NCBI RefSeq assembly: GCF_003056355.1
Contig: NZ_PYVW01000005.1
Coordinates: 1 to 64,000, forward strand
From: Devosia naphthalenivorans
Lineage (GTDB): Bacteria; Pseudomonadota; Alphaproteobacteria; Rhizobiales; Devosiaceae
Direction of reading: 5' to 3'
Length of the DNA stretch: 64,000 nt
Shown here: positions 43,447 to 53,499 of the stretch, one piece after another
How the letters are laid out: each line of letters opens with the position of its first letter
Position numbering within the stretch: position 1 is the first letter of the stretch
Program-made: the position numbers and the translations under genes
The notes under the pieces: generated by a model
Seen by the model: the letters and a program-made list of their open reading frames with translations, nothing else
Told to the model about the DNA's origin: nothing
Databases searched by the model: none

Positions 43447-45039
43447 ATGTTGAGCGAGCGATCCGCAATGGAGCAGGAATGGTGGCGAACCGCGCTATTC
43501 TACCAGGTGTTTCCACTTTCGTTTCAGGACAGCAACGGTGACGGGAGAGGCGACATCCGCGGGATCATCTCGCGTCTTCCATATCTCGAATGGCTGGGTG
43601 TCGACGCAATCTGGCTCGGTCCGGTTTACCGATCATCGATGGTGGACAGCGGTTATGACATCAGTGACTTCTGCGACATCGATCCGGTGTTTGGAACGCT
43701 TGCGGGTTTCGATGACCTTGTCAGCCAGGTCCATGCAAGAGGCATGAAGCTGATTATCGATTTCGTCCCGAACCACACTTCGGTGGAGCATCCCTGGTTC
43801 AAGGAAAGCCGAGCGTCACGGGACAACAGCAAGCGCGATTGGTACATCTGGCGGTCGCCCCGACCAGGAAATACCGCGCCCAGCAACTGGATTGACAATA
43901 CCTGGCAGCCGGCTTGGGAACTCGATCCGCGTACCGGCCAATATTATTACCATCGCTTTTTAAGACAGCAGCCTGATCTCAACTTTCGCAATCCCGATGT
44001 TCGACGAGCCATCCAGGACGTGCTCAGGTTCTGGCTGGACCGGGGCGTCGACGGCTTCAGATTGGATGCTGCAGCCGATCTCCTCGAAGACGAGCTGCTG
44101 CGCGATGAGCCGCGCGAGGATGACGCTGCTCAGCAAAAGCCACCCGCCTGGAAGGACCACATCTTTTCGACGGATAGGCCGGGCACGATCGAGTTGCTTT
44201 CCGAATTCCGCAGCGTCGTTGACAGTTATCCCGGCCGAGTTCTGCTCGGAGAGGTGAATGTCACCAAGGCCAATTTTGCCAAATATTATGGCCTGGAACG
44301 TCCGGCTCTAAACCTTCCATTCAATTTCGAGCTCCTGAATCTGAAGAACTGGAGCGCGCCACATGTGTCGGCAGTTATTGACCAGTATTTGACTCAGCTG
44401 CCGCCGGATGGATGCCCGAACTGGCTTTTGGGCAGTCATGACGTTCCTCGACTTCGGCAGAGGATCGGCTCGGAGCATTTGCAAGGAGCGGCGGTGCTCG
44501 CCTTCACCCTACCGGGCGCAGTTCTGATCTATTATGGGGATGAGCTTGGATTGGACAACGCCGAAATACCCCAAGAGGTAATGGTGGATCCCTATGCCGA
44601 GTTCGGCTTCGGCCGTGACCCGCAGCGTGTACCGATGCCGTGGGACAATTCTGCGAATTTCGGTTTCAGCACCGCCACTCCGTACCTTCCATGTGCGCCG
44701 GAAGCATCAAGCCGCAACATGGATTACCAGAAGCGCGACCACCGATCGCTGCTGAACCTTTACCGCAGGCTCGCAGAGTTGCGGGGCAATCAGAATGTCT
44801 TGCGCCATGGCACGTACATCCCCGGGCCATGCTACGGTCATCTCCTGCAATTCCGCCGCGAGCTGGGTTCGCACAGCTTAAACGTCGCCCTGAATTTTGG
44901 ACCGGACCCCATCTTGATCGAAGGGCATCAAGGAAAGGTGGTTCTGTCCACCTCACTGGAGAGGCAGGGCGAGACTATCACGGACGGGCTGCTGTTGCAG
45001 CCCTATGAGGGGCTCATCCTGGAGCAGACGTCAAACTAG
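43447..45039 (+). CDS. GH13 alpha-glucosidase
   Basis: A 530-residue cytoplasmic glycoside hydrolase of the oligo-1,6-glucosidase/alpha-glucosidase group. The barrel start is YQVFPLSFQDSNGDGRGDIRGI. Region I is DFVPNH (105-110), region II GFRLDAAAD with nucleophile D207, region III LLGEV with acid/base E269, region IV SHDVPRL with transition-state D332; the usual Asn before the His is Ser here. QPDLNFRNPDVR is typical of the subfamily. It stands alone between the copper operon and the methyltransferase; no sugar transporter is adjacent. Confidence 0.92.
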   Translation: MLSERSAMEQEWWRTALFYQVFPLSFQDSNGDGRGDIRGIISRLPYLEWLGVDAIWLGPVYRSSMVDSGYDISDFCDIDPVFGTLAGFDDLVSQVHARGMKLIIDFVPNHTSVEHPWFKESRASRDNSKRDWYIWRSPRPGNTAPSNWIDNTWQPAWELDPRTGQYYYHRFLRQQPDLNFRNPDVRRAIQDVLRFWLDRGVDGFRLDAAADLLEDELLRDEPREDDAAQQKPPAWKDHIFSTDRPGTIELLSEFRSVVDSYPGRVLLGEVNVTKANFAKYYGLERPALNLPFNFELLNLKNWSAPHVSAVIDQYLTQLPPDGCPNWLLGSHDVPRLRQRIGSEHLQGAAVLAFTLPGAVLIYYGDELGLDNAEIPQEVMVDPYAEFGFGRDPQRVPMPWDNSANFGFSTATPYLPCAPEASSRNMDYQKRDHRSLLNLYRRLAELRGNQNVLRHGTYIPGPCYGHLLQFRRELGSHSLNVALNFGPDPILIEGHQGKVVLSTSLERQGETITDGLLLQPYEGLILEQTSN

Positions 45040-45731
45040 GCAGAAGACCGCGCTGCGCGGGCCACCCATCCGCGGAACGAGAATGCAGCATAGAACATCT
45101 GCACATTGTCGAACCCCGCGGCCCGCAACGCATCCTCTTCGTCAGAAGGAGAGAGAAGTGACAGATGTGTGGACATGGTCTTTGCCGTAGCTTCGGCTTG
45201 CTCCCATCCAATGCCGGATCGATCGCCGAACAGGACCGAGCGGGTCATCCAGAGCAATGGATCAGGACCCGGCGCAGAATGTTCCAACATGACGAGGTGC
45301 GCGCCCGGTTTCAGACGTCGGTGCGTCTCTCGCAAGGTATGCAGCCGATCGCCCTTGTCGAGGTGGTGCATCATCAAGAGGCATGTGGCGCCGTCGAACG
45401 GGCCGGATGGCGCCTGATCCACGGTGCCTTCTATCAGATCAACACGACTGCCGAAGTCTTCGAGGGTCTTGCGGGCAGCGTCAAGCATCGCCGTTGAAGG
45501 ATCAACCCCGGTGAACCGCCAGCCAGCCTGCGCTTCGGCCATGGCTCTCGTTTCCATGCCGCCGCCGGCGCCGACCACCAATATGTGAGCCGACTCCGGC
45601 GCCTGTTCGGCGAGGAGCAGCATCACCATTCGGTGGAGGTCGTCCAGCCCTGGTACTTTGTTCCGTGTGTTGACCGCGTAGGACGCGGCAGTGGAAGGCC
45701 TGGCGAAATGTCCGTGCTTGTGCTGCATCAC
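45036..45731 (-). CDS. class I SAM-dependent methyltransferase
   Basis: A 231-residue methyltransferase. Motif I is LVVGAGGGMETRAMA (about residues 50-64), the acidic residue of motif II FTGVDPSTAML, and motif IV CLLMMHHLDKGDRLHTL followed by RRLKPGAHLVMLEHS. The substrate is unknown. Its 3' end meets the glucosidase gene tail to tail with a 4-base overlap. Its start overlaps the thioredoxin-reductase remnant. Confidence 0.88.
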   Translation of the reverse strand: MMQHKHGHFARPSTAASYAVNTRNKVPGLDDLHRMVMLLLAEQAPESAHILVVGAGGGMETRAMAEAQAGWRFTGVDPSTAMLDAARKTLEDFGSRVDLIEGTVDQAPSGPFDGATCLLMMHHLDKGDRLHTLRETHRRLKPGAHLVMLEHSAPGPDPLLWMTRSVLFGDRSGIGWEQAEATAKTMSTHLSLLSPSDEEDALRAAGFDNVQMFYAAFSFRGWVARAARSSA

Positions 45732-45958
45732 GACGCTCCGCCATAGGCTCGCGCCCGATTGAGGGCCAGCCCGGCCATCACGCCGACCGATTTTGCGAAG
45801 GTACCGGTATGACCGCGGTCCCCGGTAATATCGCTTGCGGCATACACATCTGACACGCTGGTCATCTTCATATCACCCACCTGAATTAAAGGGCCGAACG
45901 GGCCGTCGTTGACAGGCAGCCAATGTCGCGCCCAGACGCCAACTTGCGTGGGCATCAC
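45728..45958 (-). pseudogene. C-terminal remnant of a thioredoxin-reductase-like flavoprotein
   Basis: A 76-residue frame whose residues about 27-76 (DMKMTSVSDVYAASDITGD, then FAKSVGVMAGLALNRARAY) match the C-terminal FAD-binding end of TrxB-like reductases. The N-terminal FAD and NADPH domains are missing, and the invariant Gly of the A-x-GD motif is Ser (AASD). It overlaps the methyltransferase by 4 bases. Probably a decayed gene. Confidence 0.6.
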
Positions 45959-45971
45959 GGTTCCATGTCAT

Positions 45972-45988
45972 GTATCTAATAAAGATAC
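45972..45988. promoter_or_regulatory. AT-rich dyad upstream of the methyltransferase operon
   Basis: GTATCT (45972-45977) and AGATAC (45983-45988) flank AATAA, 14 bases before the leftward remnant/methyltransferase transcript begins coding. It is a possible operator; no regulator is adjacent on that side. Confidence 0.35.
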
Positions 45989-46064
45989 GAGATATTTGGT
46001 GATGCGTCAACCAGGTTCGCGGCACACCGTTTAGGAAGCTCGGCAGTACGTTCCTGGCAATAGC

Positions 46065-46883
46065 CTAGGAAAGGGCGATCACGCGCACGCCGTCGAGGAT
46101 TGCCGGATTGTCGAACCGCAGGGCCGGATCGCCATTGGTGATCAGCACGTCGATATCCCCCAGCTGGGTCACGACATGGGGCGCGCGGCGGCCGAATTTC
46201 TCGTCATGGGCAACCAGGATGACCTGGCGTGCATGGGGCAGGATGGAGCGAACCAGATCCACCTCCATCGGGTCGAACTCCTGCACGGTCCCGTCACGAT
46301 CGATGGCACTAGTGCCGATCAGCGCCACGTCGAACTTGAAGCGCTGCCGGCTATCATCGGCCAGGGTCAGCACGGACGAGTCCTTGTTGCGCACGTAGCC
46401 GCCATAGACATAGACGGTCGCGTCCGTCTTAAGCGCGCAGGAATGGGCGACTTCCAGATTGGGAGTGGCGATCAGCACGCCGGGATGCCTGGCCAGCACT
46501 TCGTGCAGGGAGTCAAATGTGGTGCCGAGCCCGACAAAGATCGTGGCGCCCGGCATGAGGAATTCTTCGAGCGCCGCGACCAGCTGCCGCTTGACCGCTA
46601 CCTGGGTGGCGTGGCGCTCGTCATGGGTGTGATGTGCAACCCCGGGCGATGCGAAGGCGCCGCCAAAACCCTTTTGCAACAATCCTTGAGTTTCCAGCGT
46701 CCGCAAGTCGCGGCGGATGGTCTGGTAGGTCACGTCGAACCGCGCCGCCAGTTCCGCCACCGATGCCGCACCATTGGCGCGCACGGCCTCGAGGATCGCC
46801 TGCCGGCGCTCGACGGCCCGGCCGCTCTCGGCGCGCGCCGTTTCAGGTCCCTTGCCCAGGCGGGGCGCGATTTCTCCGCTCAT
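46065..46883 (-). CDS. DeoR/GlpR-family regulator
   Basis: A 272-residue DeoR-type repressor. The N-terminal HTH is AAVAELAARFDVTYQTIRRDLRTLETQGLLQK-like (about residues 38-72). The sugar-phosphate-binding DeoRC domain has VGLGTTFDSLHEVL, VYGGYVRNKDSSV, DVALIGTSAIDRDGTV and VAHDEKFGRRAP. The effector is probably a phosphorylated metabolite. It overlaps the PP2C-fold gene by 4 bases and is third in the operon binding protein, phosphatase, regulator. Confidence 0.92.
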   Translation of the reverse strand: MSGEIAPRLGKGPETARAESGRAVERRQAILEAVRANGAASVAELAARFDVTYQTIRRDLRTLETQGLLQKGFGGAFASPGVAHHTHDERHATQVAVKRQLVAALEEFLMPGATIFVGLGTTFDSLHEVLARHPGVLIATPNLEVAHSCALKTDATVYVYGGYVRNKDSSVLTLADDSRQRFKFDVALIGTSAIDRDGTVQEFDPMEVDLVRSILPHARQVILVAHDEKFGRRAPHVVTQLGDIDVLITNGDPALRFDNPAILDGVRVIALS

Positions 46884-47896
46884 TTCATATGAACCCCCAG
46901 ATAGCTGCGGTCATCGGTCAACTGCGATGCGGTGGTGCCCTTGGTGCTCAGATAGCGCCCGATCTTGTGCAGGTCTTCGGCCTCAACCTCCTGGAAAGCG
47001 GCTTCCCATGCCGCCACGCCGAAACCTTCTCCCATTTTGAAGTAACCGTCGGAAAAGAGTTCAATGGTTTCGATATCGTCCAGCAGATAGCTGCGGGTTT
47101 CGATGAAGCGAGAGGGCACGGCAAAGCCATCGATGCCGCCATAGCCAAGCACCGGTTCGGTGACATTCTGAAAGCGCCCCTGACCGTGGGAGATGCCGTG
47201 CTGGATGAGCAGCAGAAGTTCCTGTTCCGGCACGCTGGGCAAATGCTGGCGGCACGCCCTGAGGGCGCGTCGTTCGATGGCAGCGACGATTTCGGCGGAT
47301 GCGGTGATGCTGTCGGCGGGCTGATTGCGCGTGCCCTGCCAGGTCATCGAGGCAGCATGCTGGTCACATTCTTCGGCAGAGTAACCCTGTGCCTCGAAAT
47401 AGCGCCAGGTTTCGCGACGCAGGATTGCCGTCACGTCGTCCAGCGGCTTAAGCACCTGGAGCGTATCCTTGCCGTTGATGCGGATGCCGCTATCGCCTAC
47501 GGCGACCACTTCCAGGCGGTCGCCCAACAAAAGCGCGGCCATGACCGTGCAGCCGCCCCGCAGTTTCCAGTCGGCCTCCACCGCCTTGAGCGCGCCATGG
47601 GCGACATACCCGTCGTAGATGGCCTGGCCCAGATAGGCAATAAAATGCTCCCCGCCCTGAAATTGCAGCTCCGGCTGGTCCGCCTGCCCCTGCGCCAGAA
47701 GGAAGGTCTCGATGGCCCGCTTCACCGTGCGGGAGGCGAATTGTCCTGACAACATGCCGCCATAACGCGTGCCGTTACGGTCGGTTACGCCGTCGATGAC
47801 GGCGTAACCGAGGTTGGGCATGACCACGAGGCTGTCTTCATTGGTCTCCGGCTGACCAAACTTCTTGCCCAGCGTAAAAGCTTCAAGCTGCCTCAT
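46880..47896 (-). CDS. PP2C-fold protein phosphatase in an ABC-transporter operon
   Basis: A 338-residue PPM/PP2C-type protein. Metal-binding acidic motifs are visible in order: TNEDSLVVMPNLGYAVIDGVTD (about 19-40), CTVMAALLLGDRLEVVAVGDSGIRI in the middle, and IELFSDGYFKMGE with DDRSYLGV near the C-terminus. It lacks a signal peptide and membrane helices, so it is cytoplasmic. I use the ATG at 47896 after AGGACGA; the frame from 47959 overlaps the binding-protein gene. It lies between a periplasmic binding protein and a DeoR regulator. It may dephosphorylate a transporter component or a small phosphorylated ligand. Confidence 0.85.
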   Translation of the reverse strand: MRQLEAFTLGKKFGQPETNEDSLVVMPNLGYAVIDGVTDRNGTRYGGMLSGQFASRTVKRAIETFLLAQGQADQPELQFQGGEHFIAYLGQAIYDGYVAHGALKAVEADWKLRGGCTVMAALLLGDRLEVVAVGDSGIRINGKDTLQVLKPLDDVTAILRRETWRYFEAQGYSAEECDQHAASMTWQGTRNQPADSITASAEIVAAIERRALRACRQHLPSVPEQELLLLIQHGISHGQGRFQNVTEPVLGYGGIDGFAVPSRFIETRSYLLDDIETIELFSDGYFKMGEGFGVAAWEAAFQEVEAEDLHKIGRYLSTKGTTASQLTDDRSYLGVHMK

Positions 47897-47934
47897 TCGT
47901 CCTGCTCTGATCGTGTGTTGGTGGACTGCCGGTT

Positions 47935-48927
47935 TTATTCGCCGATCGCGGTCCGCCATTTGGCGAGCACTTCTTCGGCGCCGCCGAATTCACTGAGCGG
48001 CTTGACGTCGATCAAGGTCAGATCGGCCAGGTCCGGCGTGCCCTCGGGGCCTGCCACATCCAGGCGCACCGAGCGGCGCCCGATGTCCATGGCCAGCTTT
48101 TCCTGGGTCGATTTGGACATGGCCCAATCGATGAAAGCCTTGCCGCCTTCGGGGTTGGGGCTGCCCTTGACCAGGGCCACGCCGTCCGGCGTTGCGGCCG
48201 TGCCGTCCGACAGATGCACGATCGACATGGGGGCGCCGCCCTGAACATATTCCAGCGCATTGTCTTCCAGCGTCAGGCCCATCGAAGTTTCACCGTCAGC
48301 CACGAAGCGCGGCACGGCGCCCGAGGAATCGGCAAAGACGAAGTTCTTGGCAATCTCGGCATATTTGTCCCAGCCTTCGTCGCCGAACACCGTCAGCACG
48401 GTCTGCAGCTGCTGCATGGCGGAGCCCGATCCGTCGGCACGCGCGCTGGCGATCTGGCCCGCCCATTGCGGATCGGCCAGTTCGGCCCAGGTCTTGGGTG
48501 CGGTGTCGAGCGGCTGCAGATCGGTATTGACCGCCAGCACATAGACAACTGCGGTATAGGGCGTCCAGGCCGGATCCTTGATGAATTGCGGATCGATCGC
48601 ATCGAACTCCGGCGGCGTATAAGGCTCGAGCAGATCCTTGAGCTCGGTCAGTTGGCTGCCGGAAATGGACCAGATCACATCGGCGGCTGGAGCGCCGGCT
48701 TCGGCCTGCACGCGCTTGGCGATATCGCCCGAGCCCAGCTTGACGACTTCGGCCTTGAGCCCGGTTTCCTCCTCGAAAATGGGCAGCAGGGTATCCACGA
48801 TGGATGATTTGTGCGCGGTGTAGATGACCACCGAGCCCTCCTGCGCCAGCGCCAGCGTGGTCATGCTGGTGGACGCGATGAGCGCCGCCGCGGACAGGGC
48901 CAAAAATGTGCGTTTGCGAATGTTCAT
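47935..48927 (-). CDS. iron/thiamine-class ABC binding protein (AfuA/FbpA-like)
   Basis: A 330-residue periplasmic binding protein. The signal peptide ends TTLALA before QEGSVV. VVIYTAHKSSIVDTLLPIFEEETGLKAEVVKLGSGDIAKR and ADVIWSISGSQLTELKDLLEPY are typical of the family that binds Fe3+, thiamine, or sugar phosphates and 2-aminoethylphosphonate. The iron-binding Tyr-Tyr pair is not evident, so a non-iron ligand is plausible. The matching ATPase and permease are on the divergent transcript (49053-51754). Confidence 0.88.
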   Translation of the reverse strand: MNIRKRTFLALSAAALIASTSMTTLALAQEGSVVIYTAHKSSIVDTLLPIFEEETGLKAEVVKLGSGDIAKRVQAEAGAPAADVIWSISGSQLTELKDLLEPYTPPEFDAIDPQFIKDPAWTPYTAVVYVLAVNTDLQPLDTAPKTWAELADPQWAGQIASARADGSGSAMQQLQTVLTVFGDEGWDKYAEIAKNFVFADSSGAVPRFVADGETSMGLTLEDNALEYVQGGAPMSIVHLSDGTAATPDGVALVKGSPNPEGGKAFIDWAMSKSTQEKLAMDIGRRSVRLDVAGPEGTPDLADLTLIDVKPLSEFGGAEEVLAKWRTAIGE

Positions 48928-49052
48928 TCGAATCCTCCGGTTCGTTTTCGATCATTCTCGATCCAGATGATCCTGAACCACGCTGAAACATGTTGCAATA
49001 CGAAACTATGTCGGTGTCATATGGGATGCACGCGCCTTGGGGAGGAGTACGC

Positions 49053-50108
49053 ATGGGTTATCTTGAGGTCCGCAATGCGACCAAGCAGTTCGGCGCCAGC
49101 TTCCTGGCCCTGAATGGCGTATCGGTTGCGGTGGAGCGCGGCGAATTCTTCACGCTGCTGGGCCCGAGCGGCTGTGGCAAGACCACGCTGCTGCGCTCGA
49201 TCGCGGGCTTCAATGACCTGACCTCGGGCGAGATCACGCTGGACGGTTCCAACCTGCGCATCGTGCCGCCGCACCAGCGCGACATCGGCATGGTGTTCCA
49301 GGATTATGCCGTGTTCCCGCATCTCAGCGTGTTCGATAATGTCGCGTTCGGGCTCAAGCCGCGCAAGGTGCCGGCGGCCGAGATCAAGACGCGGGTTACC
49401 CAGGCGCTCGATGCCGTCCGGCTCGGCGCCATGGCCGATCGCCTGCCGGCGGCCATGTCCGGTGGCCAGCAGCAGCGCATCGGGCTGGCTCGCGCCATGG
49501 TCATCAATCCGCGCCTGCTGCTCATGGATGAGCCGCTCTCCAATCTCGATGCGAAATTGCGCATCGAGCTGCGCGAGGAAATCCGCGATATCCAGAAGCA
49601 GGTCAATATCGCCACCATTTATGTGACGCATGACCAGGAAGAGGCGCTGGCGATCTCGGACCGCATCTGTGTGATGAATGCGGGTCGCATCGAGCAGGTT
49701 GGTACGCCGCAAGAGATCTACGGCAATCCGCAAACGCGGTTCGTTGCTGAATTCGTGGGGACGCTGAACGTCTTCCAGCCCGGCGCGGCACGCGATGGCA
49801 TGCTGAACCAGCTCGGTCTTGCTGCGCCAGACGATGCCAGCTGGGCGGTGCGTCCGGAGCGGCTGGATCTGGTGGCGCAAGGCAGCGCTCCCGCGGGCGC
49901 AGCGGTGCTGGAAGGAAGGGTCAGCAAGTTCACCTATCTGGGCCGCGAGGCCCATGTGCAGGTGGAGACGCCGGCGGGGCTGATCGTCGTCCAATTGGCC
50001 AATCCCGGCATGGCCGCTACGCGGGCGGTCGGAGAAGTCGTTTGTGTCCTCGTGCCGCGCGACGCTCCCATGGCATTCGGCGCCGACGGCGCCCGCATCG
50101 GAGGGTGA
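49053..50108 (+). CDS. ABC transporter ATP-binding protein (FbpC/PotA-like)
   Basis: A 351-residue ATPase. Walker A GPSGCGKTT (about residues 37-45), Q-loop VFQDYAVFPHLSV, signature MSGGQQQRIGLARAMV, Walker [16 protein letters not shown] and His in VTHDQEEA. The C-terminal 110 residues form a TOBE/OB regulatory domain (SWAVRPERLDLV). The ATG at 49053 follows GGAGGAG (49041-49047); the frame from 48990 is upstream leader. It pairs with the two-domain permease 5 bases downstream. Confidence 0.93.
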   Translation: MGYLEVRNATKQFGASFLALNGVSVAVERGEFFTLLGPSGCGKTTLLRSIAGFNDLTSGEITLDGSNLRIVPPHQRDIGMVFQDYAVFPHLSVFDNVAFGLKPRKVPAAEIKTRVTQALDAVRLGAMADRLPAAMSGGQQQRIGLARAMVINPRLLLMDEPLSNLDAKLRIELREEIRDIQKQVNIATIYVTHDQEEALAISDRICVMNAGRIEQVGTPQEIYGNPQTRFVAEFVGTLNVFQPGAARDGMLNQLGLAAPDDASWAVRPERLDLVAQGSAPAGAAVLEGRVSKFTYLGREAHVQVETPAGLIVVQLANPGMAATRAVGEVVCVLVPRDAPMAFGADGARIGG

Positions 50109-50113
50109 TCGCC

Positions 50114-51754
50114 ATGCCGCGCTTCAATTTCTGGACCGTGGTGATGATCCTCACCTGGTTGCTGCTGTTTGTCCTGCTGTTCATTCCGGTTGGATCAGTC
50201 CTGGTCTCGAGCCTTTACGACCAGAGCGGCAATCTCACCTTTGCCAACTACCTCAAGTTTCTCGGCGAACCGCGCTTCCACCGGGCATTTATCAACACGC
50301 TGGTCGTCGGCTTTGGCGGCCTGTTCGGGGCGTTGCTGCTGGGCTCGATCATGGCGTTTTGCGTGTCGCGTTTCGTGATCCGCGGCGGCAAGTTCGTGTC
50401 GCTGCTGGCGATCCTGGCGCTGGTGTCGCCACCGTTCATCGGGGCCTATTCCTGGATCGTGCTGTTCGGTGCTGGCGGGGTGGTGCGTGGTTTCCTGCGC
50501 GATCTGGGGATCAACATGCCACCCATCTACGGGGTCGGCGGCATCCTCATCGTCTTCTCGTTGAAGTTCTACCCCTACGTCTATCTGATGGTTTCGGGGG
50601 CGCTCAGCAATGTTAACCGCTCGCTCGAAGAAGCTGCCGAAGGGCTGGGCCTGACCCCCTGGCAGCGAACCTTCAAGATCTCGTTCCCCATGGTGTTCCC
50701 GGCGCTGACCGCGGGTGGCCTCTTGGCGCTCATCCATGCCATCGCCGATTTCGGCACGCCGCGCCTGTTGGGCCGTGGCTATAACGTGCTGGCAACCGAA
50801 GCCTTCACGCTCTATTCGGCCGAAGTGGGCTCCAACATGTCCATGGCCACCACCATCAGCGTCATCCTGATCCTCGTGTCGATGGTGTTCGTGATGCTGC
50901 AGCGCTACATGTCGCGCCGCAACGTCTATCATGGCAACATGATCAACAAGCCCAACCGCATCCAACTCAAGGGCTGGCGCAATGTGCTGGCGCATGTTGC
51001 GGTCTACCTGATCGGGCTGTGCGGGGCGATGCCGGTGATCATCTCGGTGATCTATTCCTTCCGCAAGACCAATGGCCCGGTGTTCCAGAATGGCTTTGCG
51101 CTGCAGAGCTACGAGCGCATCCTGTTCAATCTGGGTGACGTGATCCGCAATTCTGTGAGCTTTTCGGTCGCTGCCGTGGTGCTTATCGTCATCGTCGGCA
51201 CGGTGGTGGGCGTGCTGGTCGCACGGCGCACCAATTTCAATACGGCGCTGCTCGATGGCGCGTTCATGGTGCCCTATGTGATGCCGGGTATCGTCATCGG
51301 TATCGCCTTCATCGCCGCGTTCAACACCGGCCCGATCGTGTTGACCGGCACGGCAACGATCATCATCCTGTCGATCTTTATCCGCCGCCTGCCCTATACG
51401 GTGCGCACCACGGCCTCCTCGCTGCGCCAGATCTCGCCCAGCATGGAAGAAGCGGCCATCTCGCTCGGATACAGCCCCTTCCAGGCCTTCCTGCGCATTA
51501 CCGTACCGCTGATCGTGCCCGGTATCATCGCCGGCGGCATGCTCAGCTTTGTGACCGCGATCAACGAGCTGTCATCCTCGCTGGTGCTCTATGTCGGCAG
51601 CACCATGACCATGCCGGTGCGCATCTATCTGCTGATCCTCGACGGTGATTTTGGCACCGCGGCAGCACTATCGACCGTGCTGCTGCTGCTGAGCGGCTGC
51701 GCCGTCTACATCGCCTTCCGCTTCATGGGGCGCAACGAACAGGCGCTGCTTTAG
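50114..51754 (+). CDS. ABC permease, fused two-domain (FbpB-like)
   Basis: A 546-residue inner-membrane permease with about twelve helices in two repeated BPD_transp_1 halves. Each half has an EAA loop: EEAAEGLGLTPWQRTFKISFPMVFPAL (about 175-201) and EEAAISLGYSPFQAFLRITVPLIVPGI (about 450-476). Fusion of both permease halves is characteristic of the Fe3+/thiamine class. The ATG at 50114 comes 5 bases after the ATPase stop. Its 3' end is convergent with the barrel-like gene. Confidence 0.93.
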   Translation: MPRFNFWTVVMILTWLLLFVLLFIPVGSVLVSSLYDQSGNLTFANYLKFLGEPRFHRAFINTLVVGFGGLFGALLLGSIMAFCVSRFVIRGGKFVSLLAILALVSPPFIGAYSWIVLFGAGGVVRGFLRDLGINMPPIYGVGGILIVFSLKFYPYVYLMVSGALSNVNRSLEEAAEGLGLTPWQRTFKISFPMVFPALTAGGLLALIHAIADFGTPRLLGRGYNVLATEAFTLYSAEVGSNMSMATTISVILILVSMVFVMLQRYMSRRNVYHGNMINKPNRIQLKGWRNVLAHVAVYLIGLCGAMPVIISVIYSFRKTNGPVFQNGFALQSYERILFNLGDVIRNSVSFSVAAVVLIVIVGTVVGVLVARRTNFNTALLDGAFMVPYVMPGIVIGIAFIAAFNTGPIVLTGTATIIILSIFIRRLPYTVRTTASSLRQISPSMEEAAISLGYSPFQAFLRITVPLIVPGIIAGGMLSFVTAINELSSSLVLYVGSTMTMPVRIYLLILDGDFGTAAALSTVLLLLSGCAVYIAFRFMGRNEQALL

Positions 51755-51756
51755 CG

Positions 51757-52443
51757 CTATCTGGCTTCGACGATGGCCGCGACCGAGGCGCCGACGCTTT
51801 GCGGGGTGGAGCCGGTGACGACGACGCCCAGAAGCGGCGCGGCGATGCCGGCGGCGCGGAGGGCGGGGATATTCGCGGGGGTGAATTTTTTCTGGCTGGG
51901 TGCAATGACCGGAGCGCTGGAAAGTGCCGCGATATGCTTGTAGCGCGCGAGGTCTTCGGCCGTGAGGGCGGTGCCATAGCCGGAGAATTCCATGATGGAA
52001 GCCTCGATCATGGCGCCGGGGATGGCCGCGAGGCGCAGGATGTCTTCGTCGGTGCTGGTGGACGAGAGCGCCGGCATGGGCCGGAGGCGGGATTGCAGCA
52101 GATGGGGCTGCAAATGATCGACATAGACGTTGAAGCCCTCAAAGCCGAGGTCAGCCAGGCTATCCATCTCTTCGCTCGTGGGGACGGTTTCCTGGCCAGC
52201 CATGACCAGCATCGGCGCGCCGAGTTTTGCCAGTTCCTCAAGGAACGGCCGCTCCTCGGTGAAGCTGCCGAAGGTCGTCCCGCTGGCGCGGTGGAAGGCG
52301 TTCAGATGCACCTTGATGGCGCCGGCGCCGCCGTCCAGCGCGGCCTTGGCGAGATCGAGGTCGTGGCGGGCCAGCGAAACGATGACGGGGAACTGACCGG
52401 TCGTGATGGCGCGATAAAGGGACGTGTCGGGATAAATGGGCAT
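51757..52443 (-). CDS. predicted TIM-barrel protein of unknown function
   Basis: A 228-residue soluble protein. Alternating strands and helices are visible: PVIVSLARHDLDLAKAALDGGAGAIKVHLN, MLVMAGQETVPTSEEMDSLADLGFEGFNVYVD, SAPVIAPSQKKFTPANIPALRAAGIAAPLLGVVVTGS. The Lys in AIKVHLN and the glycine-rich last strand (VVVTGSTPQS) would suit a phosphate-binding barrel similar to NanE-type epimerases or aldolases, but I cannot assign a family. It starts 2 bases after the ATPase stop and ends the LacI-led sugar operon, so it probably acts on the imported sugar or its phosphate. Confidence 0.75.
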   Translation of the reverse strand: MPIYPDTSLYRAITTGQFPVIVSLARHDLDLAKAALDGGAGAIKVHLNAFHRASGTTFGSFTEERPFLEELAKLGAPMLVMAGQETVPTSEEMDSLADLGFEGFNVYVDHLQPHLLQSRLRPMPALSSTSTDEDILRLAAIPGAMIEASIMEFSGYGTALTAEDLARYKHIAALSSAPVIAPSQKKFTPANIPALRAAGIAAPLLGVVVTGSTPQSVGASVAAIVEAR

Positions 52444-52445
52444 GG

Positions 52446-53489
<1,044 letters not shown>

Positions 53490-53499
53490 CAAAAATCCT

